Part shown: positions 37,070 through 51,000 of the stretch, one piece after another
Numbering within the stretch: position 1 is the stretch's first letter
Layout of the letters: every line of letters starts with the position of its first letter
Assembly (NCBI GenBank): GCA_032358165.1
Contig: JAALGY010000041.1
Location: 3,100,001-3,164,000 of the forward strand
Reading direction: 5' to 3'
DNA: 64,000 nucleotides
DNA from: Diplosphaera chodatii
Lineage: Eukaryota > Chlorophyta > Trebouxiophyceae > Prasiolales > Stichococcaceae
Notes under the pieces: model-generated
Seen by the model: only the letters and a program-made list of their open reading frames with translations
Database searches by the model: none
What the model was told of the DNA's origin: nothing
Translations under genes and position numbers: made by a program

Positions 37070-38063
37070 ACCACCACTCGGCGGTTGCACCGCGGTCACT
37101 CTCGCCTATCCATCCCATCAACGCAGAAAGGTGGGCGAAGCAGCTGAACAAGTCATCAGGCTGCGCTGGTGCATGTTGCATGCCCCACAGCATGCGTTGG
37201 GATAGAGGCACACCGCAAGACGCCACGCCTGGCTTGCGCGCTGGTTGATAGAGCATCAGTTAGCATGCTTGCTGGATATCGTCGGCGCGGAAGCCGGTTG
37301 TACCCGCGGAGCGCGCTTCCACTAGACTGTTTTTCCAAGCACGTTCCGGTTCCGACATGACAATGCGGTCAACTCCTGTGCATATATATGCGCAGACTCG
37401 ATGCGCTCGGCTTGCTCGTGTGACATCGCACGTAGGTGTCAAGTCTGGTGCCGGATGCACTGCGGTGCTGCCAGTGCACCTGCGGTGAACGTCGGCGGTT
37501 TTCAGCAGAGCACATTCTTCACGCCGGATGTTACGCGTTTCGCGGAGACGCCGTATCAGCAGATGCACTATCTTGTTCCTGCGTTGGTCAGAGCTTGGCA
37601 TGCAACAGCCTCAGTGACGTGCTCGCATGCCCATGAGGGCTGGCTGCCGTGCAATGCATTGGAGGCATGCCAGGGTAACCTGCGGCCTGCGTGGTACCCG
37701 GACGTGTGCAGCACCTTTTCCAGGCATGTTGGCCACTGGCTTGCCGGTGCGAGCTGCGGCCTGGTGTCTGCGCAAGGCCTTGCGGCGGGCAAGCTTGTAT
37801 GACGTCCTGCCTGTTCAAACAGCCAGACCAGATGACTCATCGGCTGTAGGGTGCTGTCGCACATTCCGTGCTGTCGGACACCCATGTCGAACAAAGTCTC
37901 CCATTCGGCGTTCCGATCAAAGTACCCTGTAGATATGAAGTTTGACAAGAAACGGGTTGTGTGTCCTGACGTGGTTATCTGAAGGATCTGCCAAGAGCAT
38001 AGCATCACGCACGCCCAGGTGTCATCACCACTTCTGACATCATGCGCTGCAGGGTCTGCCACC
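37070..38063. other. region upstream of the PhoX-type gene, no gene seen
   Basis: About 1 kb without a supported exon; it should contain the phosphatase promoter. Open frames on both strands are long, as expected in GC-rich sequence, but show no motif. Confidence 0.4.
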
Positions 38064-41000
38064 ATGAAGTTCCAGGCAGTTGTGCTGCTGCTCGCTCTGT
38101 TTGCCGGGGTCGCCACTGCACAGTCTGCGCGCCGCGAGCTGCGCAACGGCAACGACGACGGCCATGGCGGCCGCGGCGGCAAGCGCAGCAAGACGATCCC
38201 GCTGTCCTACACCACCCTCATCCGCTCCGGCCAGGCCGTCAACCAGGGGGTGCGATGGGGCAGCAGCATGAAGACCACATGCACTGCCACTGCCAGCTGC
38301 AGCTCCTGCACTGCCCCACGCTTGGTGCAAGATCTGGGTGTGGCAGCGTTTGTGTAGCATGGAGGGCAGCACCTTTTGTTGCCAAATGCCCGCCCTCAAC
38401 TTTCCATGCCACATCACATCGCACTCACCAGCATCTGGAGTACAGGACAATCACACCCTCCCACACCATGCCACCGCAGGATGCGCCCCTGGGCAGCCAG
38501 ATCGCCGAGGATGGCTCGCCCATCGACCTGCAGATCCGCCGCGGCGGCGTGTTCAAGTTCTCGGACCCCGCGGTGCGCGCCCGCCCTGGCCTTGCCTCGC
38601 CTGTGCAGTCCGTGTAGCCTACTACACCTGCATGCAGGGCCTGATGTAGGTGCTATCACTGCAGCCGCAGCTCCTGTGTGGTTGTGTGCCCTCAAGTGCC
38701 TGCATTGCATGCCCAACGAGTCAGTCAGCAGCAGCTTCGACGCAGTGGTCAGCAGGCTGCGCTGCTGATGCACAGCACGAGGGCAGCGCAGGCAGCAGCA
38801 GCAGATCCCAGCACCTGAGGCTTCAGGTGTCTGTCGTTCTGAAGGCTTCTCTGGGTGTCACGCTGCAGGACACGTGCAACGGCACCGGCGGCTCCAACTG
38901 CACTGCTTCCACCTACTTCCGGGTGGCCGGCCAGCAGGAGGTGTCCCAGAACCCCGACTACACCTCCATCCTGACGGTGCGTCCACCCCGCCCGCTGCAT
39001 GGACGAACCCTGCGCGCCTGCAGCTGCATGCGTGGCCGCTGGTGCTGCTGTTGAGTAACACGACGAGCGGGCCTGCATGCCGCCGTGCATGTGCACAGCC
39101 GTGATTGCCGTGGTGGCGAGTGTCGTGACTTAACATGACCCGCCAGCATGCACACGACAAACATGCAGGATGATACGCCCGCCACCAGATCCTGCTGCCG
39201 CCCACACCCCATGTTGCCAGTCACGCTGTGATCATGAATCGGCCCGATCTTGCACCCGCCGCAGGTGGGCAACAAGATCTACTCCTTTGTGCACTTCGAG
39301 GCGGTGGTGCCCAGCACCATCTACTTCCTGGAGCTGGTGCAGGACCCCGAGAACGGCAACCTGCGCGTCGTGCAGCAGATGGTGCGACATAACCCAACCG
39401 GCTTGGCTCTGTACGCTCTGCGCTGAGTTGCCTGCATGCAGGGCATGCAGAGCGACATGCACAAGCACCGCGCCCAGCAGTTGCACTGGCATGCTTGATG
39501 CTCGCCTGCTGACAGTTGCACTCTGGTGTGGCTGCGGCCCCTGCATCGCTACAGCGGTGTCATTCTGCGGCGCTTGCACACACCATGCAGCAGCTAAGAG
39601 ATTGCCCTGGTTGCCCCCTGCAGCCGGTGGACTGGAGCGAGTGGGGCGGCCTGTTCCTGCCATGCGCCGGCTCCGTCACCCCCTGGGGCACCCACCTGGG
39701 CAGGTGACCCGCCCGGCGGCGTGCCCCTGCTGCCCTGGAAGTGCAGGACCTGATGCACAGCAGAGGAAAAGTCGCAGGGTTTGCGCTTCACACCACCAAA
39801 CTTCCAGGAGGTCCACTCAGTGCTGAGGCCAGCTCATGTCTGACCCGCCCTGAGCTGCAACGTCGTGTCCGTGCAGCGAGGAGTACGAGCCGGACGCGCG
39901 CTTCTGGCAGGAGGCGACCTCGCTGGATGGCGCAGAGGCCACCTCCCTGGCAAAGATCGATGCGGAGGGGTACGACCGCCTGGTGCAGTTCGTGCGCTAT
40001 TTCGGCCTGTACTACGGCTCCTTCACCCTGGACCAGGCCCGCGCGGTGTACAAGTGCGTCCCTTTTGTTTTTTTTGGTGGCGTCTTCGGCATGACGCCCT
40101 CTGTGGCAGCAGCTCCCTGCAGGTTCCATGCTGCCTGCTGATAGCTGCCCGCCAGGCCGATGCCCATCTTGCCAATGGCCCGCTGCCTGTGCTGGCTGAT
40201 GCCTCAGCTGATGGCTGCTGCGACAGCTTGTCGAACTGCCTTAATGTACTGCTCAGATGGCTGACGGCATGTGCGCTGCTGGCTGCAGCCCGTACCGCTA
40301 CGGCTACATCACCGAGCTGCGCGCGTCCAAGGGCTTCCGCTACGACAACGTGAAGCACTACTCCATGGGCCGCATGGCGCACGAGATGGGGTGCGCGCCT
40401 CTGCCCACCCCGACCTAACCTATAAACCCTGACTGGGCTCTGCAGCAGTGACCACTGAGAAGCTCCACCTGCCGTATGTTGTGTACACTTGCAATGGCTG
40501 CGCTGCCCCGTCCACCGAACGGCCGGGTTATGCACTGGCAGTGCCTGATGCACACCAGCATGACGTGACACTGTTTGCTGACTAATTCGCATTGGTCTGT
40601 GGTGCAGGCTGGTCATGCCCGACCGCCGCACCGTGTACATGACTGACGACGGCACCAACACCGCGCTGTGGAAGTTCATCGCTGACCGCAAGAACGACAT
40701 GTCGTCTGGTGCGACCAGTCTTCAGTGTGTTTCTGCTGCCGGGAACGAAGAGCTGATTCCCATGGGGCCCTGTGCTGACGCCTCGCAGTACCTGGTTGCA
40801 TGATCAGTATTGTCGACAAGCACGTACCAAGGTTGTTCTTCCTCTTTGTGAACATGTTAGAGCTGACACTGAGGAGACCTGGACAACTGCCTGCAGGCAA
40901 GCTGTACATCTCGAAGATCACGCAGGACGGCGCTGCTGGTGCCGTGGGCAGCGCCGCCGCCACCGGCTTCAGCATCGAGTGGATCCTGCTGGGGTCCACC

Positions 41001-43699
41001 AACCAGGTGCGTCGTGATATGCCGTCGTCAACCACGCCAGCTTAAGTGAGACGTCCAGCAGTTGGGTTTTGCAGTCCTGCGGAGGGGTTCAGGAGGCCTC
41101 CGGGTGGGGGTGCTGGCAGTGCTGCGTGATGTCAGGCAATATCCTGGCGACACTGGCTCATTATTTCCCGATACCCGACTGATCAGGCTCTGATCACCAA
41201 GCACACCTGACTGACGACCCTGTGCCGCTCATCCACCTGCAGCGCCAGATCGAGAACATCATCGACTCGGGCATCAAGTTCCAGGACATCTTCAGCCTGC
41301 TGAAGCCCGCCGCCGCGGCGCCCTTCTGCCCGGCCGGCTACACCTCCATCAACGCGGGCCAGGCCGACGCCAAGCACGAGTGCCTGAAGCTGAAGGTGCG
41401 CACACCAAGCGCTGCTGAGCTACCTTGAACATCTGCTCAGGGATGGTGCTGACAGTGAAGCAGGCGCCTGCCACCTGCGATGTGATGGGAGCTGAGCAGC
41501 AGTGCTTGCCGCACGCCTAAACGCAGTGGTCTGCATGTCAACATGCGACATGCGATGCTGACGCGACCCCTCACAGCTGCACTACCATGACGTGACCACA
41601 GGACGACTCGGCGCGCACCAAGCTGGCGGCCGCGTTCCTGGAGTCCCGCCGCTACGGCGCCATGATGGGCGGCACCACCGAGTGGTCCAAGCTGGAGGGT
41701 GGGTGATAAACTTGAAACCCTGTTTCCTGACCCATGCATATACCACGTGTCACCAGAATGTTTGCTGCGTGAGCCAGAGTGCACACACGGCACACACACG
41801 GCATGTACATGGCCGGCTGGCCACCAGCCGCTGGCCTGAGGGACGCTGAACCGCGACCCTCACCCTCGGCACGCCAGCCCCTCCGCTGCCTGTTTTCGAG
41901 CGCCGTCACGACAGCATGTGGAAGGCGGCGACTCCTCTCAAATGCTTTGCTAAAGCATCCACACCCTGACCCCAGCTCCCCCGCGCAGGCATGGTGTACA
42001 ACGCGGAGCGCAGCACGCTGGCGTTCGCCGCGTCGGACGTGCGCTACGGCATGGAGTCCAACAAGCGCACGGGCGCCGCCAACACCAAGTACGACATCGG
42101 CGGCCCCAACGCCATCCGCCTGGACTACAACCCCTGCGGCTGTGTGTACGAGGTGGGCAGCCGCTGAGTGGCAGTCGCTCATGCTAGAAGCAGTTCTGGC
42201 ATCAGTTTGGTTGCTGCGCCTCGTGCTGCGCCGAAAGTCGTGGCATCTCGAATATGCAGCAGTGCATGCGTGAAGGCTGGGACGTGCCGACTTCATGCCT
42301 TCAGACACATCCACTGGCTGAGTTGGGCGGCAGAAACCCAAGCTGACGCGCGAGCTCACTGGCTGCAGATCGAGCTGACCCGCAAGTACGACTCCAGCCG
42401 CATCACACCCCTGGTGTGCGGCACCCCCAGCACCGCCGTCGCCGGCAACCAGTGCGACATCGACGGGTGCGTCTCGCCCCGTGCTGGCGAGCACACATGC
42501 ACGCCGTCGCACATCCCGGCCTGCTCCCATGCTTCTGCCTGATGTTGCTGGAGAGACTGGCGGCTAAGCCGTGTACAGAGCGGCGAGTTGACCCTGCAGC
42601 CCCCTGCTGTTGTCCCACAAGTGCCCACGCCTGTGCTGTGTCCACCCTGCAGCATCGCCAACCCCGACAACCTGGCGCTGATCCCGGACCAGCAGATCCT
42701 GATCATCGGCGAGGACACAGCCACCCACCAGGTGCCGCTGCTGAGAAGCTTTGGCCATCTGCTGCGAGCACACCCGCCGTCAGAGCCCCAGTGGGCTGCC
42801 GCGCCTCAACACAGGCCCAAAGCTGTGCCCTAGCCTGTGGTTGCTTTGACTGCCTTGTTCTGGTGGCATCTGCACGATGCCAAACCGTTGTGCTCCCGGC
42901 TTGCCTTGCTCTGTTGACGTCGAGCATGACATGATGAACCCTGCGCCGCAGAACGACATGGTGTGGACCTTCGACTACGACACCAAGGAGCTGACGCGTA
43001 TCGCGACCAGCCCCTACGGCTCCGAGTACACCTCCAACGACTACTACGAGCTGGGCGACTACGCGTACATGACCGCGGTCGTGCAGGTGCGCCAACGCCC
43101 AGCGCTGCCCAGCCCTGTAGGGCGCACGCTGTCTGCTGTCGTTTCCTGTGACCTCCCTGGGTCTGTGCAACGTGTTCATATGCTGAGTCGTGTTGTAAGC
43201 TGGTTTGCATGCGGTGCCGGATGGGAGGCCCCTTGCATGGCCGACGCCACGCGTGTACCATGTGTTCCACGTCCTATTGCACTGCCCTGCAGCACCCGTA
43301 CGGCGAGTCAGACGAGATCAAGACCCTGGATCCGGAGTCCACCGGCCGCGCCGGCTACGTCGGCTACATTGGTGCGTCGGCAGCTGCAGATAGTCTAGTG
43401 TTGCCGCGCCTGTGTCAACAGTCACGCCCCGTACAAACTTGTGCATCCCACAGCCAAGCGTGGGCACCTTTGCCCGGTTGCCTGCGGCACTTGACGCTGA
43501 TGGCACCAGTACTGTGCATATTGATGTAGGGTTTCGCCCATCTGTCCCTGTCGTTAATGTTTCCTTTCTGCTTGTCGCAGGCCCAATGCCGCTGAAGGAC
43601 ATCCGTGGTCGCGGTCTCACATTTGCCGAGATCCCGTACGCAGCCACCAACGCGGAGAAGCACAACATCCGTGTGACACCCAGCGTCACCACCAACTAG
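38064..43699 (+). CDS. phoX: secreted PhoX-type (DUF839) alkaline phosphatase
   Basis: Seventeen exons join to about 665 residues: 38064-38249, 38480-38572, 38869-38976, 39265-39381, 39624-39703, 39877-40053, 40289-40390, 40608-40708, 40897-41006, 41243-41395, 41602-41698, 41989-42152, 42369-42466, 42653-42731, 42952-43086, 43293-43371 and 43581-43699. The signal peptide is MKFQAVVLLLALFAGVATAQ. PhoX-family blocks include CAGSVTPWGTHLGSEEYEPD, MGRMAHEMGLVMPDRRTVYM, TDDGTNTALWKFIAD, ERSTLAFAASDVRYGM, NPDNLALIPDQQILIIGED and NDMVWTFDYDTKELTRI. Known PhoX enzymes are calcium/iron-dependent, extracellular phosphomonoesterases used in phosphate scavenging; that role is inferred here from family. 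Metal ligands were not individually assigned. The neighbouring divergent gene beyond 36 kb is an anion transporter. Confidence 0.9.
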
Positions 43700-44317
43700 A
43701 TACCATTCTGAAGACAGACTGAAGCAGCGCAGCGGCAGGGCTGCTGCTGTTGAAGGAAGACACCATGAAACTCGCAGCGGCAGGAGCGCCTGTAGTATGA
43801 AGCAGGCCGCTGACGCTACTCAACTGGGGCAGTGACCATTGTTCATTTGTTCCTGGCGCTGGTGGCAGCCGAAGCAGGCCACAGCCCAGTGGCGGAAGGT
43901 GGCAGACAGACAGAAAACCTGGGAAGAGTATCAGTTTGCAGCTTGCGGAACCACAAAGAAGCAGAAGTGTTGGCGACGCATTGACAGTTCACAGCATGTG
44001 CAGCAAAGCTGAAACCCATTGAGGGGCCATGACAGCTGTTGCGCTGCCGAGGCCTGTCGCAACTGACCGTCTGCTCTTATGATGTTCATGCTCTGATGAA
44101 CATATGGTAGCAGATACAATACTGCCTTTAAATACTGTGCCAAACAAACCTTAGCTGCATATATAGCATATGCAGCACTAACAGCATAGTGACGCCAGCC
44201 GTCAGTACACAACCGCATTGTCACAGTGTCAAGCATAGCAGCTACATCAGATGCTCCTATGTTTCAAAGAATTGCACGTATCGTGCAAGTGGCACATGTC
44301 AAGGTGTTGGTGCTTTC
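43700..44317. other. convergent 3' region, no gene seen
   Basis: The phosphatase gene (plus) and the EamA transporter gene (minus) converge here. The base composition is more AT-rich than in the exons, consistent with UTR. No exon or defended signal. Confidence 0.45.
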
Positions 44318-47124
44318 TTAGAACGGCTTGATTCCAACCTGGGGTTCCCTAGCTAGAGCAGACACCTGCAGGGTTGTGTAGCTATTGACAGCATCAGGCA
44401 TGTCAAGCCGCACATCCTCTATGTGCGGAATCCCAGTGAGGCTGCTGGTTCTAGACTCGCTGACGCCACAGCTGGCGCCACTGCCGTCGTGTGCTGCGTT
44501 GAAGCCGGTGTCACTTGCGGTGGCACGCATTTCCTTGTCGGACAGGGCCACCAGCTGGTACTCAGCCGCCTTCTCTCCTCGCCTGTTAAGAAGCAGAGGC
44601 ACGAAGTCGGCACAGATGAGCACCCAAAGTGAGTAAGCAACAGGATGAATGCATCCCGCATGGTATTTCTGCACTTACATCCGCATTGTGAGCTCACAAC
44701 CCAGCAGCATGCAGGCTCTCCCAATGTTGCGCAGCAAGGTCTGCTCGGCCCCTGCAACAGTCTACCACGCGGTGTATGTACCTGCCATTGCACACTCGCT
44801 GGCTGCCGCAGCCCTGCCGGACGCACCTGCGGGCGTCCTCGGACACCTTGGAGTAGATGACCAGCATGACGCCGGCCAGGATGGCGCCAACCGCGCCCAG
44901 GTCGCGCCCCGACAACCGCTGGCCCAGATACACTGCCGCCAGGCTGGTCGTCAGCACCGGCTGCGGCCACGGCAGACCACAGCAGTCAGCGGTAGCCATT
45001 CGACTGCTTGGTACAGCAAACCGCTCACCAGCTGAAGCTGCTACCATGCAGCTTGCTGGACTCTACAGCATCTCAGCATGCCTGCATGCACCCGCAGCCT
45101 GCAGCACAACCACATGCAGCTGTGCGCTTGCATGAACGGATAGAACGCTGCTGCAGCCCGTCAACTGCTGCGCAGCTGCATGCAACCATGCATGCCCAGC
45201 CAACTGTTCACTTGTCAGCTGGCTAGCAGCACAACCCGCTGTACCTGCATGCAGCTGTAGATGGAGGGCACGACGGCGGAGCATCGGCCCACGGCCCAGG
45301 ACACCCCGGAGTGCGCCAGGAAGCTGGTCCCCAGGCCAGCCCACGCGAGCGCCGCCCACGCCGAGCCCGGCACCCCGCCCCAGTCCACCTGCTCATGGCC
45401 AACGCTCCGTTGAGTGTGCTGTGCATGCAAAGCCACTGTTGTGGCTTGCCTCGCAGAACAAGTCGGCCCTACCAAGGCAGACGAGATGAGGCAGCCAGCA
45501 GTGATTCAAGTACAGGTGACGATGAAGCTGGTGGTTTTTACGTTCATGTCTAGATCAGCCACACAGCAGTGGTGCGTCAACAGAAGGAAGCGCATATGAG
45601 GGAGCAGCAGGCGCTCACGTTGGCAAAGTCGCCGCGGGCAACGGCTGTGGCGGCCACCGCGGCGGCGCCGCAGGCGGACGCACGAGCGAAGAAGCTGAAG
45701 GGAAACGGTCGGCGGGCCAGGTAGCGCTGCAGTGCCACAAGGTACGTGGCGAAGCTGGCTTGCAGGCAGATCAGCGCCAGGATGCCCTTCGTGTTGGCCC
45801 TGCAACACCGAAAAGGACCCTTTGCTGTCATAAAGGAGGCCTCCACATCGTATCGGCACCCTGCCTCGAGTATATGGAGTGGACATGCAGTAGGCAGCAC
45901 ATTGCACCAGTGCATCGTTGCACTACCCCATGGCAGGTCAATTTCGGAACATATGCGCAACGATTGTCTGAACTCACGTGTGCACGTCCAGCTTGTCGAT
46001 GTGCACGAGGATGAACGCCCCAGAGATGGCGAACACGATGCCGATGCCCTGCAGCAACAGCATCAGGCCTTGCTACAGATGAACTAGCAGCTGCTGAGAC
46101 ACCGTCAGCCGGCACCCCACAGGTTCGTCAGCAATGTTGAAATGATTTGCTACCACACCTTCAGCAAGGTGAAGCGCTCGATGCGGAGAATGGCCGACAG
46201 GATGGCAACATACACCGGCACGGTAGGGGTGAAGACGCCGACGAAAGCGGCGCCCGCGAGCTGCAGCAGCCCGAACAACATGGTCAGCTGCATGCAAGAA
46301 TAGCTGCATGACTGCATGCAATGCAAAGTGCTCGCAGACGCGGCATGGTTCCCTTCACAGTGGATCACGCTGCAACAATACTTGATCGCTGACATGTGTT
46401 CAGGGTGCCGGGTGATCGGCCACACGAAGCAGCTGGCACCTTGTTGCCGACGAACACCAGGGTCTGTGGTATGGCGACGCCCAGCAGCCCGAGGATGACG
46501 AAGACCGGCACATCTGACCACTCAATGTTGAAGCTCGACTCCTGGTGCACAAGCACAAGACCTCCATGAGCGCTGGGACATGGAGCAGCCTCACAAGCAC
46601 GACAGGAACGCGGCACAGCACGCCTCAGATTCAAAGGTCGGAGAACACATCCTGAAACAATTGCTAGTTCACCTGGACCCCCGCCGAGATGAAGAGCAGC
46701 GGCACCGCCATGCCGATGCGGAATGTGGCGTACACCGTTGGCGGCAGGTGGTCCAGCGCGCGGTGGCTGGTGATGTGCATCGACGCGAAGGACAGCTGCA
46801 GCGCATTGCAGGAACGGTCGGCTGATCGTGTGTGACCTGCCAAACAGCACCAGCAGCATACACTTGGGCATGCGTGCACATGATCAGCCACAGGAAGATT
46901 GAGATTAACGATATGCTGTGGACGGTACCATGAGGGCCTGTCTGTACCTGGCAGCACAGCAGCACCAGGTGCGGGAACCATGGCGAGGCGGTGAAGCGTG
47001 CAAGGCGACCCTGGTTGGCATGCTTATGGCAGTCCAATCCGCCATCCGCCTGGGCGCTCCTCTTCTGCAGATGTGGGCCGACCTTCGGCAGCAGGCTGCC
47101 TACGCTTCCGTCCCTGCAATCCAA
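44318..47124 (-). CDS. EamA/drug-metabolite transporter (DMT) superfamily protein, 5' end unresolved
   Basis: The 3' exons join in phase: 46795-46673, 46541-46440, 46287-46159, 46048-45978, 45799-45619, 45388-45245, 44960-44827 and 44582-44318. They are preceded by an exon ending at 46948 (WFPHLVLLCCQ) that extends to at least about 47040. The chain alternates hydrophobic helices and short loops as in two EamA repeats: TFRIGMAVPLLFISAG, VPVFVILGLLGVAIPQTLVF, TPTVPVYVAILSAILRIERF, IGIVFAISGAFILVHID, then a second half with GLGTSFLAHSGVSWAVG, PVLTTSLAAVYLGQRLSGRD and GAVGAILAGVMLVIYSK. A 90-residue hydrophilic cytoplasmic tail follows. It resembles plant WAT1-related/DMT exporters, with substrate unknown. 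No ATG is present in the first open frame (only TTG at 47124), so at least one upstream exon is missing from this model. Confidence 0.82.
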
Positions 47125-48079
47125 GGCAAGACAAGCTCTCCGGCTGCGGGCAATAGATCAGCTGCCTATCAGCTCAGAGCCGTCACCTGGTCTCTCAGGC
47201 CTCACATGCCGCAACAGAACAATGGTGCAAACAGTGTTCCATCTGGCCCTGTACAACCAGGTTGACCACGGAGATTCAAGAGTTGATGGTGCATCGACGC
47301 TACAGTGCACCAGCTGTGCACCTTTCAGACCGCGCAACATGCTGCGTTGGCCTGTCATGCTCCTTGAACATGGACCGGTAGCCGCTACTGGCCAAGATTT
47401 AAAAGGTGAAGTTTTGGCTGCAGACTCAGCAGTTTGCGGCCGCGGAAGAGCCCGGCAGGATCCTTATGTCACCCAGCAACGTCACAATGCAGGAGGAGCA
47501 GGCAGGACGGACACAATCTCCTGGAGCAGGATTGTTCGGGTGGGCAGTCAGCTGAAAGCACTGGAATGCGTGAGGTGGTTGTGATACTGAAATGCGTGAA
47601 AGATGTGCGGCTGCACCCCGTTGCTCGCAGGGCAGAAGCTGAAGGCAGTCATCCGCAGAAAGGCTGCCCTGTGTTTGCAGTACACTGTCAGAGTGTACGG
47701 GCTCCCGCCAAGCGCGCAACCGCTGCACTCACCGCATGCAGCCGAGCAACAGCATGTGGGCAGAGTAAGACCATCATGCTCACACCTGGAGATGCTACAA
47801 ACTAAGCCTGAGCGTACATGCTCGTTGCGATTGCTGCTGCATATTTGATATTCAAACAACACGGCAACGCTGCTTCGAGGTTTTTGGGCAACGCAGACTT
47901 AAGGCTATACCAGTGGGTTTGACATACTTGGAATGTTCTATCAATCAGCGACGCCTCGCTAGCAATACTACGAACACCTGCGAGCCAACAGCACACCAAC
48001 GGGCAGCGTCCGCTTGCAGCACAGCACCAGCTGTCATGCAGTTGAGGGCGGGCCTAAGCTCGGCCAGCTGCAGCATGGT
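47125..48079. other. divergent region; probably holds the missing first exon of the EamA gene
   Basis: The start of the minus-strand transporter should lie here. Short minus-strand frames with ATG exist near 47340-47358 but I could not fix the splice. The plus-strand promoter of the coiled-coil gene is also expected here. Confidence 0.35.
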
Positions 48080-51000
48080 ATGACGGCATTCAATGCCGAG
48101 GCAGCGGCGTTGGCGCAGCGACAGCTGCAGGCAGCACTGTCAGACGCTCTGGCGGATGCCGCTGGACTGCAGGTGACGCCCATGGCTGCAGTCTGTGGGC
48201 CTCAAGACACGCAGATCGACTCCTGATCAGCTGTAGCTACCGTGAGGAGCAGCAAGGAGTGATCAACGACCACAGCCATGTACAGACAACACGAGACTAT
48301 GTGGGAGTACTCAAGACTACCTAGCACTGGCACTGTGCTGTCATGTGAGCAGGCGGAGAATGCGGCGCTGCGGTCGGACGCGCGGCAGCTGGCGGAAAGG
48401 ATGCACCGGCAGGTGGTGGCCGCCACGTCGGACGCCCGTCAGCTGGAGGCCGAGGTGGCGTCCCGGCAGGCCATCGCACAGGTGCCTTTTGGCTTGCCGC
48501 CTGCGGCGGCGGTCTGCCTTAAACCCGCAGCGCCAGAGGCACTGTACACAACTAGTTCATGTGCTTGAACGCACAAGTACATGGAGACCTGCAGCTCCAC
48601 TGCAACATGAAGGGATCGCAATCGAGCGCAATGTCAGCGTCCCACAGGAGCTGGCGGCGGCCCTGGAGCACGCCAGCGACGAGCGCGACGAGCTGCTGGC
48701 GGGGGCCGCCGCGGCGGCGGAGCTGCGGCGCCGCCTCGCCGAGGTGTCGGCGGAGCGCGACGCGCTCTCTGAGCAAAACGCCTGGCTGCAGCAGGAGGCG
48801 CAGCGGCTGGCGGCAGCAGGTGCAGGGGCCTCGCCCCTCCTCTGCGGGCTCACATTGCTGATCAGTGCTCGCAGTGGTCATCATCTTTACTTGATGATGA
48901 CCATTCCCGCGTGGATACTGTACGGAAGCAGCTGGGTCTCTCAAGCTGCTCAGGCCTAGTGTTCCATCCCTGATGTGGCGTGCTGCGCTTGCAGCGGCTG
49001 AGGCCGAGGCCATGGCCGGCGCCACGCTCGGCGAGGGCCGCCGCCTGGCGGAGGAGCTCGCCTCGCTGCGGGGTGGCCAGGCGGCGGGCAGGGGCGCGGC
49101 CGCCGCGGAGACCGCCGACCTCAGGCGCCAGCTGGAGCTGGCCAGGTGCCCTCCTGCTGGTGCTTGGCTGGGGCTGTACATGCGGCGGCACGTCGCAGCC
49201 CATGGCAGGGCTACAGCCGCACAAACTGCGTCACTGCGCTCCCAATGCTGCGCAGCATGCAGGGTGGCAGGGTGGGACCGCAGCCGGGATGCATTGCTGG
49301 ACTCGGGGTGTTGATGATGCAGGCACGAGCTGGCGGCAGCCCGGGTGGCCGCTGCAGAGCGCCGGGCGAACGACAGCAGGCGGTCAGCGCAGGCGGCCGG
49401 GGTGCGTGCGGAGCGTGGCGAGGCGGCAGCCGCGGTGTCATGTGCGGGCGCTGCCGCGCAGGCTCACGACCGTGATGCGGGCTTGCAGCAGCTGCTGGGG
49501 GCGAGCCTGTGGGCGGGGCTGCACAGCCGGCCGCCGCCGCAGCTGCTGAACTTGCCGGTGCCGCCGGCGGCGGACCCCCAGCAGACGGCCGCTGCACATA
49601 CCACATCGGCATCGGCTTTGCAGGCTGCACCACCGGCTGTGCAGGCTGCGCTTGCAGCGGCTCTGCTGCTGCGCGCAGCAGGTGCGGCACGGCAGCAGCC
49701 TGCGTCACAGGCAGCGCAGCCCCACAGCAGGCAGCAGCAGGAGCACCCAGCCGGCCCGGCACACCATCTGCAGCGCTCCGCCCGGCAGTGGGAAGCGGAG
49801 CAGGCAGCCAGGCAGCCGCTGCGCCCAGCGGCTCATCCCTTAGCACAGCCGACACAGCTGCGGCCGCCGCTGCCGCCGCGGCAGAAGCAACAGCAAGCCG
49901 TCACCCCGCGCAAGCGGCCGCGCCTTGAGGCGAGGCACATGTCAGCCACGCCATCCCCTGCTGCATCGGCATCGGCTGTTGAAGCGCTGCCGCCTGCAGC
50001 GGCGGGGCAAGCCGCCACTGTCGGGCAGGCCCTGCGCAGCTTGCCAGCAGCAGGACGCAGCGCCTGCTTCGCTGACGGCGCCTCCACGGCTGCCAGCAGG
50101 CGGACCCACGGCGGCAGCACCGGCCACAGGCGGCAGCAGCCGGGCGGCAGTGTGGACTACGATGCTTACTCGGCAGCAGAGGAGCCCTCAGTGCGGCAGG
50201 GGCAGCGTGAGCCTGCAGCGATGCCGGCGCCACACCCCTCACGGTCGGAGTCTGCAGCCGCCAGCGGTGCCAGCAGCGTTGCAGCCGCCATGGCCGCGGG
50301 CAATGCCGCCCTGCTGGAGCTGCTGCAGCGCCTGCAGCTGGAAGACCGGCGGCGGCGGGAACCTGTGCAGCGGGACTCCGCGCAGCAGCACACCGGCAGC
50401 CCTGCTGCAGGACCACCGCCAGCACCTACAGCAGTAACACACGGCGCTCAGGGTGCGCAGCAGGCGCTTCGTCATTTTGAGCAGGCAGCAGCGGCGCCTG
50501 ATGCAACGGGGACCGCCGCATTGACGACAGCCACGCGGCGGCGGCGGCTGCGGTGGCATGCGGACGGGCGGCTGCGCAGCGCCGAAACCGAGTCCAGAAC
50601 CACGGTTTTGAGCAAAGCCCGCAGAGACGAGCGGGTTCAGCCACAGCTGACGCCGGCTGCGGCATGTGCTAGTGGGGCGGCGCAATACCGGGGACAGCCG
50701 CAGCAGTCGCCACCTCAGCGCCAGGGTGCACCCCGCGACCATCGGCCAGCCCCCTTGGAAGCAAGCGGCAGAGCGCAGCGCTGTTCCAGCACGGCCGCCA
50801 GCACTGAGAAGCGGCGCAATGCCGGCTCGGCTCCGCATCGCGGCAGCCGCTCCGGCGGCAGCACGGCAGCCAAGCGGCGGCAGCAGGACGCTCTTGGCGT
50901 CTCGGGCAGCCGGCCAAAGGCAGCGCCACATGCGACAGGTTTGACAGAGCTGGCCCTGAGGCTGGAGGCCCGCGTCAGCAGCCGGCAGGCAGCCGCCCAG

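Noticed and set aside
36753..37256. A 167-codon minus-strand frame overlapping the small two-exon candidate
   Set aside because: It shows no motif and no supporting splice sites. The plus-strand model gives a better start and typical splice signals, although certainty is low.
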